Numbered from the stretch's first letter, positions 25,263 through 34,560 are shown. The stretch is DNA of 64,000 nt from Actinomycetes bacterium (GCA_023392475.1 JAEVZA010000374.1:1-64000); one strand, 5' to 3'. The notes: a model not told the origin generated them from the sequence alone. Numbers and translations are program-made.

Positions 25263-25809
25263 GATTGACTCTGTTTCGGTTGAGGTGGGCAAGCCCTCGT
25301 GGCTCGCCGACGGACCACCGTAGTCGGATCTGCTCCCACCACGGCCCCAGCCGGCTCGGTGCTCGTGCCGTCATCTCCAGCGATGCGTCTCCCGACTCAC
25401 TCGTGCCCGAACGGTCGCGCCCCCAGAGGAGACCTCGAGGTCGACCGAGTCCTGCCGCACCAGCGTGTCGACCTGCACTCCCGGTCGTTCGGAGGTGGGC
25501 GGAGGAGCGACGTGCGCGTGCACCAAGGCTTCGTCCACGAGATCGACGAGGAACGACGACAGGACCCGCATCACGCGGAAGGATCGGCCGGAGTCGTGCG
25601 GTCGTTTCAGGCGCAATCACCCATCGCCAACGCCACGCTGGGGACGTACCGTCCGTCTCGTTGGGGGCGACCAACGGGGAGCGCCCCGGCGCTCGACCCT
25701 TCTCCAAAGACCGAGCGTCGGGGTCGCCCCTCACGACGCGCCCCTTCCCCCGGTCCTGAGCGGCACAGCCGGGCCGTCACGCGACGTGGCACCTCACGCA
25801 GAATGGGGC
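25263..25809. other. 547-bp stretch without a convincing gene
   Basis: Contains the leader of the cold-shock gene. A minus-strand frame at 25371-25616 could encode 81 residues (LVDLVDEALVHAHV near the middle), and a plus-strand frame overlaps it; neither has a recognisable domain or good ribosome binding site. I see no RNA gene or repeat. Confidence 0.4.
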
Positions 25810-26768
25810 ATGACGGATGCATCGACCTCCTCCGCCTCTCCCCTACCGCACATCGGCGGTCCGTTGTGGATCGCCGACGGTGGCCTCGAGACCAGCCTCG
25901 TGTTCCTGCACGGGCTGGACCTGCCGCACTTCGCCGCGTTCCCGCTGCTCGACAGCGAATCCGGTCGGGCCCACCTGTCCCGCTACCTCGCCCAGTACCT
26001 GGACCTGGCCGTTCGGCTGTCGACGCCGATCCTCGTGGACACGCCGACGTGGCGAGCGAACCTCGACTGGGGGGTCCAACTCGGCTACGACCCCGAGTCG
26101 CTCGCGTCACTGAACCGACGCGCCGTGCGCTTCGTCGCCGACCTCGCGGCCTCGCGCGGGGGTCTGATCGTGGCGATCAACGGGGTGATCGGGCCGCGGG
26201 GCGACGGCTACGTCCCCGACTCGCCGATGACGGCGGCGGAAGCAACGAGGTACCACGCGCTGCAGGCAGGCGCGTTCTCCGAGGCCGGGGCCGACATGGT
26301 GACCGCGGTGACGATGACGTACGCCGCCGAGGCCATCGGGGCCGCTCGCGCAGCGGCCGCCGTCGGGTTGCCCCACGTCGTGTCGTTCACCGTCGAGACC
26401 GACGGTCGTCTCCCCACCGGCCAACCGCTCGGCGAGGCGATCGCCGAGGTCGACGCCGCGACCGACGGCTCGGCCGCCTACTTCATGGTCAACTGCGCGC
26501 ACCCCACCCACTTCGAGAACGCCCTCGACCCGGGCGCGGCGTGGACGGCGCGCATCGGCGGCGTGCGGGCGAACGCGTCCGCCCGGACCCATGCCGAACT
26601 CGACGAAGCCCCCGACCTGGACCGCGGCGATCCAGCTCGACTCGCGACGATCACCGCCGGTTGCAGCGGTTGCTCCCTCAACTCGCCCTGGTCGGCGGCT
26701 GCTGCGGGACCGATCACGAGCACGTCGCGGCGATCGCCGCCGCCCTGCTGGATGCCGACCACACGTGA
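25810..26768 (+). pseudogene. homocysteine S-methyltransferase family protein, frameshifted
   Basis: Methyltransferase of the MmuM/Pfam S-methyl_trans type. Frame one gives WIADGGLETSLVF, DTPTWRANLDWG, GPRGDGYVPD and the first zinc-ligand motif YFMVNCAHP. Around 26646-26650 the frame changes by -1, and the next frame reads RRLQRLLPQLALVGGCCGTDHEHVAAI, holding the second zinc motif GGCCGT. Joined, the protein is about 318 residues, the normal size. Read literally, the first frame runs on to 26940 with an abnormal tail lacking two zinc ligands. Single-base loss in the genome or in the sequence are equally possible. Confidence 0.8.
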
Positions 26769-27119
26769 GCGGTGCATCGCGGCTCAGCGGTCGCAGGTCG
26801 CGAGCGACGCCCCGGTGCCCCGCCCCGCAGACACGGCCGGAGTCCCGGGCGCCGACGCCGCTGCGGCCCGGCCGACGCGGCGGCCGGGGCGCGATGACGC
26901 CCCGGTATCGGGTTTCCGTACCGGGGCGCCACCATGCTGATGTTGCAGCCGGTTGATCGCCCGAGACGGTGACCGCGTTGCACGTCGTTGGGCGCTGTGG
27001 ACCGCTGGATGGGAAGGGCGGCCGGTACGGCGAACGCGGTGTCGGCTGCCGTGCCGAGTCCGTGGACCGCACCGGCACCCTAAGTTGATTGACGTGATGT
27101 CACCGGAGCCACGGCGCGG
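26769..27119. other. 351-bp gap with a terminator and a short palindrome
   Basis: Holds a perfect 9-bp hairpin (listed separately) and, just upstream of the fucosidase, TTGATTGACGTGATGTCACC with the small palindrome GTGATGTCAC near 27094, which might be an operator. No gene is evident. Confidence 0.5.
26899..26927 (+). terminator. hairpin after the methyltransferase gene
   Basis: GCCCCGGTA and TACCGGGGC form a perfect 9-bp stem with an 11-base loop containing TTT. It is placed to end the transcript of the frameshifted methyltransferase. Confidence 0.6.
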
Positions 27120-28568
27120 ATGAGGGACCGGGAGGCATCGCTCCATTCGCTGCGCGGGCACGCGGTGCCCACTTGGTGGACCGACGCCAAGCTCGGGATC
27201 ATGGTCCACTGGACCCCGGCCTCCGTTCCGGCCTTCGCGCCGACCGTCGCCGGGATCGGGGAGCTGCTCGCCTCAGGCGAACCAGACGCGCTGAAGGACG
27301 TCCCGTACAGCGAGTGGTACGAGAACTCGCTCCGCTTCGACGACAGCCAGGTCTCCCGACACCACCGCCAGCACTACGGCGACCGTCCGTACACCGAGTT
27401 CGCCCTGGACTTCGAGGCCGGCGCCGAGCGCTGGGACCCCGACGCCTTCGCTCGGGCGTTCGCCGACACCGGGGCGGGTTACGTCGTGTTCGTCGCGAAG
27501 CACTCCGACGGCTACGCCTTGTGGCCCACCGACGCGGCGCACCCGTTCCGCTCCGGGTGGCACAGCCGACGCGATCTCGTGGGCGAGATGGCCGACGCGG
27601 TCAGATCGGTGGGCCTGCGCTTCGGGCTCTACTACTGCGGGGGGTTCGACTGGAGCTTCAGCGACCACCGCGTCGGCTCGATGGCCGACACCCTGCTCGC
27701 CGTGCCACGAGGGAGCTACCCCGCCTACGCAGAGGCGCAGGTGCGGGAGCTCATCGAGCGGTATCGGCCTTCGGTGCTCTGGAACGACGTGGCGTGGCCC
27801 GGAGATGCCAGGCGACTCCGACGCCTCATGGCCGACTACTACCGGGCGGTTGCCGACGGTGTGCTCAACGACCGGTGGATGCCGTGGCGTCGCCTGTTCG
27901 ACGCAGCGCGAATCCCGCCGGTGGCCAAGCTGGTGAACTGGAGGGCAGCGAAGTCGGCAGAGGAGACCGGTGGCCTCGTCGCGCCCACGCCCCCGCACTT
28001 CGACGTGAGGACACCCGAGTACGCGAGCCCCGGCGACATCGCCACGGACCCGTTCGAGCTGGTGCGCGGCATGGACCGCAGCTTCGCGTGCAACGAGCAC
28101 TCCGCTCCGCAGGACTTCCTGGGTCGAGGAGCACTGCTCGAGACGCTCATCGACGTCGCAGCGAAGGGAGGGAACCTGCTGCTCAACGTCGGACCTCGAG
28201 GTGTCGACGCGTCCATCCCGGATGCGCAGCTGACCCGACTCCAGTGGCTCGGAGCGTTCATGGGCGCGAACCGGCGAGCGCTGGTGGGAACCAGGCCCTG
28301 GGTGGTCGCCGGCTCGACGACCGTCGAAGGCGCATGGCTCCGCTACACGACGCGTGGTGAGGACGTCTTCGCGTTCGTCGACGCGGCGGAGGACGCGACG
28401 ACCGTCACGCTCGACGACGTCGCGTCGAGCGTGACGACGACGGTCGAGTCCATCGACGGGACGCCGCTCCGATGGCGAGACGCACCCGAGGGGATCAGCG
28501 TCGAGCTCACGCCTCGGTCCACGCCGACCGTGGTCGTGCTCGGCAACGTGAACGCCCGGACGGCGTAG
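27120..28568 (+). CDS. alpha-L-fucosidase (GH29)
   Basis: 482-residue glycoside hydrolase. The GH29 barrel is visible: WWTDAKLGIMVHWTPASVPAF, WYENSLRFD, GAGYVVFVAKHSDGYALWPT, RFGLYYCGGFDWSF, and the nucleophile Asp in SVLWNDVAWP near residue 224. GNLLLNVGPRGVDASIP begins the end of the catalytic domain, followed by a small beta-sandwich. No signal peptide is visible, so it is predicted cytosolic, acting on imported fucosylated oligosaccharides. No transporter genes are adjacent. Confidence 0.93.
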   Translation: MRDREASLHSLRGHAVPTWWTDAKLGIMVHWTPASVPAFAPTVAGIGELLASGEPDALKDVPYSEWYENSLRFDDSQVSRHHRQHYGDRPYTEFALDFEAGAERWDPDAFARAFADTGAGYVVFVAKHSDGYALWPTDAAHPFRSGWHSRRDLVGEMADAVRSVGLRFGLYYCGGFDWSFSDHRVGSMADTLLAVPRGSYPAYAEAQVRELIERYRPSVLWNDVAWPGDARRLRRLMADYYRAVADGVLNDRWMPWRRLFDAARIPPVAKLVNWRAAKSAEETGGLVAPTPPHFDVRTPEYASPGDIATDPFELVRGMDRSFACNEHSAPQDFLGRGALLETLIDVAAKGGNLLLNVGPRGVDASIPDAQLTRLQWLGAFMGANRRALVGTRPWVVAGSTTVEGAWLRYTTRGEDVFAFVDAAEDATTVTLDDVASSVTTTVESIDGTPLRWRDAPEGISVELTPRSTPTVVVLGNVNARTA

Positions 28569-28586
28569 CCCGGCCGTCGCGACCCG

Positions 28587-28745
28587 GTGGTCGAAGCGAT
28601 CCACTCGTTCACCGTCGAAGAAGCCGGCGACCAGCGTGCCTCCCGCCGCCATCGCTCGGCGCATGTCGGCGAGCGCGCCGTCGAGATCGTCGGGCGGCAG
28701 GTGGATCAGCGAGTACCACGCGAGGATGCCGGCGATCGAACGGTC
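28587..28745 (-). pseudogene. remnant of a class I SAM-dependent methyltransferase
   Basis: A 53-codon stretch reads GILAWYSLIHLPPDDLDGAL then MRRAMAAGGTLVAGFFDGE, which is the post-I to post-III core of a small-molecule methyltransferase. The SAM-binding N-terminal half (GxGxG) is missing, and the frame then runs into sequence antisense to the fucosidase. It is wedged between the fucosidase and a lipoprotein gene, so it looks like a truncated leftover. Confidence 0.65.
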
Positions 28746-28782
28746 GGCATCACTCACGTGTCGTCGTCCGTTCGCAATCACC

Positions 28783-29205
28783 TCAGGGCACGATCGACAC
28801 CCGGTAGGTGAAGGTCTGGAGGCTCGCTTCCCATGCGGGGCACGCGGTGGGACAGATCGGAGCGAGGTCCAAGCTCTCGGCGCACTGGCCGGGCTCGAAC
28901 GGATGGAGGTCGGTGTGCTCCCAGTGGAACCCGGTCGGCCCGTCGAGGTTCACGGGGTCCGGGCTGTTGTCGATGGCCAGGTAGTACGCCACGGCTTCCG
29001 GGTTGACGCCCGAGGTCGAATCGAACTCGATCTTCAAGTGGCCACCGTTCGGGAGACACACTCCGGTGAAGTTCACGGTCGGGCTCCACCGGGCCGACGA
29101 GCTTCCGCTCACCGGCAGACCGATCGCCTTCGGCCCGATCGCGCAGGCACCGAGCAGCAGCGAGGCGGCCGCGACGACCGCAAGGCATGCCACGAGACGA
29201 CGCAT
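28783..29205 (-). CDS. small lipoprotein, three-member family, copy 2
   Basis: 140 residues, the same length as copy 1 at 3042-3464. Signal VACLAVVAAASLLLGAC with lipobox Cys near residue 21, then GLPVSGSSSARWSP, GGHLKIEFDSTSG, GPTGFHWEHT, GQCAESLDL and ICPTACPAWEASLQTFTYRVSIVP in parts. The paired Cys positions are conserved with the other two copies. AAGGAGCAAC before ATG 29205 decides the start over an upstream in-frame GTG. Function unknown; extracytoplasmic, membrane anchored. Confidence 0.85.
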   Translation of the reverse strand: MRRLVACLAVVAAASLLLGACAIGPKAIGLPVSGSSSARWSPTVNFTGVCLPNGGHLKIEFDSTSGVNPEAVAYYLAIDNSPDPVNLDGPTGFHWEHTDLHPFEPGQCAESLDLAPICPTACPAWEASLQTFTYRVSIVP

Positions 29206-29495
29206 CACACGTTGCTCCTTCACTCGTTCGGACCTTCCCAGCGAAGCCGATGGCCGTCGAGTAGGGACCACTCCCGAGTCCCTCTCGCTTCCTCGCAGCT
29301 CTGCACCTCATGCTCGTCCGGTCGCCGCCGCGGCGACAGGGCCGAACGTCCTCCCGTGGCCCGGAACCGGGGCAGCGGCCCGAGCTCGGGCTGCAGTCGG
29401 TCGGCGGCGATGACCGGCACGCCGACCGCAAACAGCAGTCCACCCCCCACCAGCGGCGAACGCCGGATGCTCCTGTTGCTGGAGCCCGGGTCGGT

Positions 29496-30173
29496 TCACC
29501 CACCGTGACATCGGCGTGCGAAGGCCGGGTCGGCGCTGCGCTCGGCCCTGGAGGTGAGCCCCCGCATCATCTGGCGGGACATCACGAAGTCGGCCGGGAC
29601 CATCACCAGCGTGTAGATCGCCCGCACCCACGCCGGTCGAAGACGCGCTCGGCAACGGAAGAGGAACCGTGTGCGGCCATCACGGAGGTCATCGAGCACG
29701 AACGCCCAGGTGAAGTCGATGGAAGCGCCTCGCTCCGCCCACCCGGGAGGAAGGTGCTCACGCGAGTGAAGGACCAGATGTCGATCGGCCTCGACGAGAT
29801 CGACCACGAAGCTGCAGTTCGCCGAAGGTGGACCGTCCAGGATCCGGTCCCCGACGTGAAGGTGCTGCAGCTCGGGGATGATGACGTCCGCGCTTGGCGG
29901 GTTGCGGGGGAACAGCAACTGGTCGACCCACCGGGCCGTGTACCACTGCCCTCGACCCCAGCCCATCTGCACGAGCCAGGGCCACACGCGTTCGGGCGGC
30001 GCGTCGATCGTGGTCGCATGCGTCGTGATCAGGTGCGGACGGGCGACGAGGTCATCGCCTGGCAGCGCTCGGCGTCGTTCCGCTGCAGTGCTGCCGTAGC
30101 TTCGACCGAGCCATTGGAGTGCGGCTCCCGCGCCCGCTGCGCAGGCGAGGGTCAGCGCTGCGGTCGCCTTCAC
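29496..30173 (-). CDS. SRPBCC-superfamily membrane-anchored protein
   Basis: 225 residues from GTG 30173. An N-terminal hydrophobic segment (ATAALTLACAAGAGAALQWLG) precedes a START/SRPBCC-like domain: TTHATTIDAPPERVWPWLVQMGW, then WYTARWVDQLLFP, and FTWAFVLDDLRDGRTRFLFR near the end, followed by a C-terminal hydrophobic helix. This arrangement is common in actinobacterial hypothetical proteins annotated as polyketide cyclase-like. It may bind a lipid-like ligand at the membrane (inference). Confidence 0.78.
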   Translation of the reverse strand: MKATAALTLACAAGAGAALQWLGRSYGSTAAERRRALPGDDLVARPHLITTHATTIDAPPERVWPWLVQMGWGRGQWYTARWVDQLLFPRNPPSADVIIPELQHLHVGDRILDGPPSANCSFVVDLVEADRHLVLHSREHLPPGWAERGASIDFTWAFVLDDLRDGRTRFLFRCRARLRPAWVRAIYTLVMVPADFVMSRQMMRGLTSRAERSADPAFARRCHGG

Positions 30174-30459
30174 ACCCGAGGCCGCCGGTCGCTGCGGAAC
30201 GCATCGACGCACTGCCCGGGTGAGGTCACGGCACCTTCTCCACGTCGGCGACCCCCTCAGCCAGCTGATCCGTTCGTGTGACACCCGCATCCTCGATCGA
30301 CGTCGCGGCAAGGAACGGAGTCGGAGGTCCTCTCGGAAGGCCGGCAGGTCAGCGCCGTGGTCGAGGACCTTCGACCCTGCCGGTCCGAGCGGCGGATCGG
30401 GGGAGCATCGAAGGGCGAGCCGATGCCAGCGGTTCAGGTCAACAGATGGGAGGGACCGC

Positions 30460-30909
30460 ATGACTTCATCCGAGCCGCACCTGAATGGTCAGCGATCCCG
30501 GATGCGGCCTGCGGCCATCGTCGCGGCCACGCTGCTGACGTGTGGACTCGTCGCGGGGTGCGCAGGCATCCCGATGGCGGTGCCCCAGGCCGTCCTCCAG
30601 GTTCCCGGGTCGTACACGTTCTCGAGATCCGCGGAGTACGAAGTACCAGGAGGGACCGTCATCGTGTGCTACTCCGGCGGGTCGTCGCTGGTGATCAGCC
30701 GTAGCTACGCCTCGTACGGATCCCTGAGTTGGACCCCGTTCGATGGAAGCACCCAGACCGCGGCGAGCTGGACGGACGCCGACTCATACGTCGACACGTT
30801 CCCCCTGCAACCCGGATGCGGCACGTTGCGTGTCTCGCTCTACCACGACGGCGGCGACCGGTTTCCCTCCACGATCACGGTGACGGTGACCGAGATCGGC
30901 CAGACCTGA
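30460..30909 (+). CDS. putative lipoprotein, 149 aa
   Basis: ATG 30460 follows GGGAGGG. The leader MRPAAIVAATLLTCGLVAGC (from residue 15) ends at a lipobox Cys, with 14 extra basic/polar residues in front. The mature part is beta-rich: SYTFSRSAEYEVPGGTVIVCYSG, SLSWTPFDGSTQ, LRVSLYHDGGDRFPSTITVTV. One Cys pair (VCYSG and PGCGT) probably forms a disulfide. It is not a member of the three-copy family. It diverges from the SRPBCC gene and lies 97 bases before the first RCC1 gene. Confidence 0.75.
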   Translation: MTSSEPHLNGQRSRMRPAAIVAATLLTCGLVAGCAGIPMAVPQAVLQVPGSYTFSRSAEYEVPGGTVIVCYSGGSSLVISRSYASYGSLSWTPFDGSTQTAASWTDADSYVDTFPLQPGCGTLRVSLYHDGGDRFPSTITVTVTEIGQT

Positions 30910-31006
30910 AGCCTGGCGCCAGAAGGCGGCGCCCGCGACGAGATGGTCGACAGACGGCGACCAGCGGGACAGACTGCGCGGACAGGATCTCTGGGAGGGG
31001 AACACC

Positions 31007-32464
31007 ATGAAGCGTTCTGCGTCCGCCGCGGCCTTCGCCGCGCTCGCCATGATGGCCGTCGCCGTCGGTTGCACGCCGACACCGACACCGCCACCGGCCA
31101 CGAAGGCCCTGCAGGTCACGGCCTCGGGCTACTCGACGTGCGCACGGCTCGAGACCGGTGATGTCCGCTGCTGGGGCCAGAACGACGCCGGTACGGTCGG
31201 TAACGGCTCCGACGGCTTCGAACGGCCGCCCACCACCGCTCGCATGACGGGCGCGACCGACCTCACGCAGAACGCCGCCCGCCAGTGCTCCGTCCTCACC
31301 GACGGGACCGTGCGCTGCTGGGGCGGCAGCTACGTCGGCAACGGCACGTCCGGGATCCAGGAGCTCCCCCAGACCGTGACCGGCCTCACGGGCGTCGCGA
31401 AGGTCCGAAGCCTCGGTGATCACACGTGCGCGGTGCTGACCTCCGGTGGCGTGAAGTGCTGGGGCCTGAACAACGACCGCCAACTCGGTGACGGCACGAC
31501 GACCACGCGCCTCACGCCCGTGACAGTGACCGGTCTCACCGGCGCCGTCGACGTCGTCCGCGCCGGCGGCGGCACGTGCGCGCTCCGGTCGGACCACTCG
31601 GTCAAGTGCTGGAGCTACCACCTGTTCCGCACGTCGAGCGGTCCTCTGACGCTCGCCACCGTCCCTGCGCTGGCAGGCGCCACCGCGCTGTCGGGCTCCG
31701 ACAACAAGCTGTGCGCCATCGTGACCGGCGGGGCGGTGAAGTGCTGGGGCTCTGGTGTCCTCCTCGGCAACGGCACGAACGTCCCCGCGACCCAGCCGGC
31801 CACTGGTGTGACTGCGACCGGGGTGACCGGCGCGACCGCCATCAACGCCGAGAACGCTTCGACCGTCTGTGCCATCGTCGCGGGCGGCGCCGTGAAGTGC
31901 TGGGGCGACAACAGCTTCGGTCAGATCAGGGCGTCCGGGGGCGCCCTCGGCGGCGACCCGGTGCCGCTCCCGACGGCCGTCCCGGGTGTCAGCGGCGCGA
32001 CGAGCATCGGCGCCGGCGGCGATCACACGTGCGCCACCGTCACCGATGGCCGTGTCCTGTGCTGGGGTTCGAACGAGCAGTCGCAACTCGGTCGGGTCTC
32101 GAGCGGCCCCGGGGTCGGCGCCGTGCAGAACCTGACGGCCCCGAACCCGTTCACCAACACGTCGACCGCGTGGCCGGCGATCGGGACGTGCTTCAAGGGC
32201 TACGGCACCGGCACGACCGACATCAAGGTCGTCGGCCCGCCGAGCACGCTGGACGACGTGGCCTACTTCAGCTCGTCGAACGGCACCTGCAGCGGCGCCG
32301 AGGTCGGACGCTTCACGATCGTGCAGGCGACGATGCAGCATCTGGCCCTGCCGATCTGCACCGCCCTCGACCCCATGCAGTTCAACGCCGCGTCGTGGGA
32401 GCCCTACAGCGTGAACACGTTCCCGCAGAACGCGTTCAACTGCTGGACCAACTTCGACCTGTGA
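31007..32464 (+). CDS. RCC1-repeat lipoprotein, copy 1
   Basis: 485-residue exported beta-propeller. The leader AFAALAMMAVAVGC ends in a lipobox Cys near residue 22. Six to seven RCC1-type repeats follow, each of the form TCAVLTSGGVKCWGLNNDRQ then LGDGT, about 50 residues long with two Cys per blade. The last 110 residues depart from the pattern (NGTCSGAEVGRFTIVQ, FNCWTNFDL) and may be a separate domain. Three more paralogues lie at 47937, 49990 and 53737. Extracellular RCC1 proteins of this kind have no settled function; a surface protein-binding role is plausible. Confidence 0.9.
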   Translation: MKRSASAAAFAALAMMAVAVGCTPTPTPPPATKALQVTASGYSTCARLETGDVRCWGQNDAGTVGNGSDGFERPPTTARMTGATDLTQNAARQCSVLTDGTVRCWGGSYVGNGTSGIQELPQTVTGLTGVAKVRSLGDHTCAVLTSGGVKCWGLNNDRQLGDGTTTTRLTPVTVTGLTGAVDVVRAGGGTCALRSDHSVKCWSYHLFRTSSGPLTLATVPALAGATALSGSDNKLCAIVTGGAVKCWGSGVLLGNGTNVPATQPATGVTATGVTGATAINAENASTVCAIVAGGAVKCWGDNSFGQIRASGGALGGDPVPLPTAVPGVSGATSIGAGGDHTCATVTDGRVLCWGSNEQSQLGRVSSGPGVGAVQNLTAPNPFTNTSTAWPAIGTCFKGYGTGTTDIKVVGPPSTLDDVAYFSSSNGTCSGAEVGRFTIVQATMQHLALPICTALDPMQFNAASWEPYSVNTFPQNAFNCWTNFDL

Positions 32465-32553
32465 CCTGACTGAGCTCTGCTGGGCGAAACGAGAGCCCCA
32501 CCTCGCCGGGCCGTCGAGCCCGTGCGACGAAGCGCGCAAGTACCGTCGGGCGC

Positions 32554-33807
32554 ATGACCGATGCGCTCACCACCGCCCTGACGCAACTCGACGACGCGGC
32601 AGAGGCGCTTGCGCTCCCAGACGGCATCCGCCCGACACTCGCGTCGCCTCGACGGATCATGGAGGTGTCCGTGCCGCTCCGTCGTGACGACGGCACGGTC
32701 GAGATCCACGCCGGCTGGCGCGTCCAGCACTCCACGACCCGCGGCCCCGCCAAGGGGGGTCTGCGCTATCACCCGTCCGTATCGCTCGCAGACATGAAGG
32801 CGCTCGCCATGTGGATGACGTGGAAGTGCGCGCTGCTCGACCTGCCCCTCGGAGGCGCGAAGGGCGGCCTGGCGATCGCCCCAGCCGCGCTGAGCCGTGG
32901 CGAGCTCGAGCGCATCACCCGGCGCTTCATCTCCGAGCTCGCTCCCGTGCTCGGACCCGACCGTGACGTCCCGGCTCCCGACGTCGGCACCGACGAGCAG
33001 GTCATGGCCTGGGTCATGGACACGATGTCCGTCGCCGCCGGCTACGCGATGCCTGAGGTCGTCACCGGCAAGCCGCTTGCCCTCGGCGGCAGCCAGGGTC
33101 GTCGCGACGCCACGAGCCGCGGCCTGGTGTCGGTCAGCTGCGCTGCCCTCGCCGATGTCGGCATGGATGTCACCGGTACCCGGATCGCGATCCAGGGCTA
33201 CGGGAAGGTCGGCGGACCCGCCGCCCGGCTGTTCGTCGAAGCCGGTGCGACCGTCGTCGCACTCGCGGACGTGTCCGGTGCGATCCACTGCGACGCCGGC
33301 ATCGACCTCGACTCGCTCGACGCGGCGTTGGCCGAGGGTGCGTCGCTCGTCGCCAGTGATGCCGGAGACGTCATCGCCAAGGGTCCCTGCGACGCCGACT
33401 TCTGCGCCCTCGACGTCGACATGCTCGTCCCAGCAGCGCTGTCAGGTGTGCTGACCGCTGAGACCGCCCCGCTCGTGCGGGCCCGGATCGTTGCCGAGGG
33501 AGCGAACGGACCGACCACCCCCCACGCCGACGAAGTCCTGGCGGACGCCGGCGTGACGGTGCTGCCCGACATCCTGGCGAACGGCGGCGGTGTCGTGGCC
33601 TCGTTCTTCGAGCACGTCCAAGACCTGTCGTCGTGGTCCTGGTCCCGCGACGAGGTCCACCACCAACTCGAGCACACCATGTCGACCGCGTACGAAACGG
33701 TCCGCAACACCGCCGCCAGGGATGGCTGCACCCTGCGAGGCGCAGCGATGCGCGTTGCCGTGGCCCGGGTGGCCGAGGCACACGTCTTGCGCGGCCTGTA
33801 CCCGTAG
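32554..33807 (+). CDS. Glu/Leu/Phe/Val dehydrogenase
   Basis: 417-residue NAD(P)-dependent amino-acid dehydrogenase. The dimerisation/substrate domain has GGLRYHPSVSLADMKALAMWMTWK with the substrate-binding Lys, LPLGGAKGG with the catalytic Lys, and VPAPDVGTDEQVMAW. The Rossmann domain has IAIQGYGKVGGPAARLF near residue 210 and the closing EGANGPTTPHADEVL and NGGGVVASFFE. Most similar in pattern to glutamate dehydrogenases. Interconverts glutamate and 2-oxoglutarate with ammonia. It is transcribed alone. Confidence 0.93.
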   Translation: MTDALTTALTQLDDAAEALALPDGIRPTLASPRRIMEVSVPLRRDDGTVEIHAGWRVQHSTTRGPAKGGLRYHPSVSLADMKALAMWMTWKCALLDLPLGGAKGGLAIAPAALSRGELERITRRFISELAPVLGPDRDVPAPDVGTDEQVMAWVMDTMSVAAGYAMPEVVTGKPLALGGSQGRRDATSRGLVSVSCAALADVGMDVTGTRIAIQGYGKVGGPAARLFVEAGATVVALADVSGAIHCDAGIDLDSLDAALAEGASLVASDAGDVIAKGPCDADFCALDVDMLVPAALSGVLTAETAPLVRARIVAEGANGPTTPHADEVLADAGVTVLPDILANGGGVVASFFEHVQDLSSWSWSRDEVHHQLEHTMSTAYETVRNTAARDGCTLRGAAMRVAVARVAEAHVLRGLYP

Positions 33808-34128
33808 GCCGCCGCCGAGACGGCCGCTACAGGTCCTTCAGCTTGGGGATCGGGCTGTCGTCGACAGCTGTCGACAGCTGTCGGCAGCGTCGACGACGGC
33901 GGGGTGCGCCTCAGCCACCGTCCCGAGCAGGTAGGGACCTTCTCCCCTGCCGGTTCTTGCCGCCCTGGAGGACCATCGAGGGGGCCGCCGGGGGGGCATG
34001 CGTGCAGGGCTGACAGAACTACAGCCGGGGGGTCTCCCCGCAGTGTCGTTGGCGACTGCTCACGTACAGGTGGCGATCCAGAGATGGACTGCTCGAGTCA
34101 GACACCGTTCCATTCGGAGGTTCGTTCG
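33808..34128. other. 321-bp gap after the dehydrogenase
   Basis: Holds the GTCGAC-rich repeat structure (separate entry) and the leader of the next lipoprotein gene with a GGAGG ribosome binding site. No gene is evident. Confidence 0.5.
33857..33897. repeat. nested inverted/tandem GTCGACAGCT repeat
   Basis: Outer arms GTCGTCGAC (33857-33865) and GTCGACGAC (33889-33897) enclose tandem decamers TCGACAGCTG at 33861-33870 and 33871-33880 and a degenerate third copy. AGCTGTCGACAGCT is a perfect 14-base palindrome within it. It lies 50 bases after the dehydrogenase stop and may serve as a terminator or protein-binding site. Confidence 0.7.
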
Positions 34129-34560
34129 ATGCGGCGTCAACGGTCATCGATCCTTGCGATACTCGGCAGCTGCTCGCTGCTCGGGGCGGCATGTTCGATC
34201 GGGCCGATCGCCTTCGGCCTTCCGGTCAGTGGCAGTTCGTCCGCCAGGGTGAACCCGGAAGTTGAACTGAACGATGCCTGTGCTCCTGCTGAGAGCGGCG
34301 GCCACATCAAGGTCGAGGTGGACTCGACAGCGGGAGCAGATCCTGACTACGTGGCCTACGTGGTCTACAACGGCGACGACACCCCTCCCGAACAGATTCT
34401 GAGCGGACCGGTCGGACACCACTTCGAGACGATCGACTTCCGCAACATGAGGCCAGGTGAGTGCGACCACGTGAACCTCTTCATCAGGTGCTCCACACCC
34501 TGCGTCGCTTGGATGGCGAGCTCCCAGACGTTCACCTACCGATTCTCGCTCGTCCCCTGA
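34129..34560 (+). CDS. small lipoprotein, three-member family, copy 3
   Basis: 143 residues. Signal SSILAILGSCSLLGAAC with lipobox Cys near 22, then IAFGLPVSGSSSARVNPEVE, GGHIKVEVDSTAGADP, GPVGHHFET, GECDHVNLF and CSTPCVAWMASSQTFTYRFS. It shares GLPVSGSSSAR with copy 2 and GADP and CSTPC with copy 1. GGAGG lies 8 bases before ATG 34129. Sequence near the gene is slightly less GC-rich than its neighbours. Function unknown. Confidence 0.85.
   Translation: MRRQRSSILAILGSCSLLGAACSIGPIAFGLPVSGSSSARVNPEVELNDACAPAESGGHIKVEVDSTAGADPDYVAYVVYNGDDTPPEQILSGPVGHHFETIDFRNMRPGECDHVNLFIRCSTPCVAWMASSQTFTYRFSLVP

Noticed and set aside
26640..26655. Programmed -1 frameshift in the methyltransferase gene
   Set aside because: No slippery heptamer or downstream pseudoknot is evident, and the family is not known to use frameshifting.
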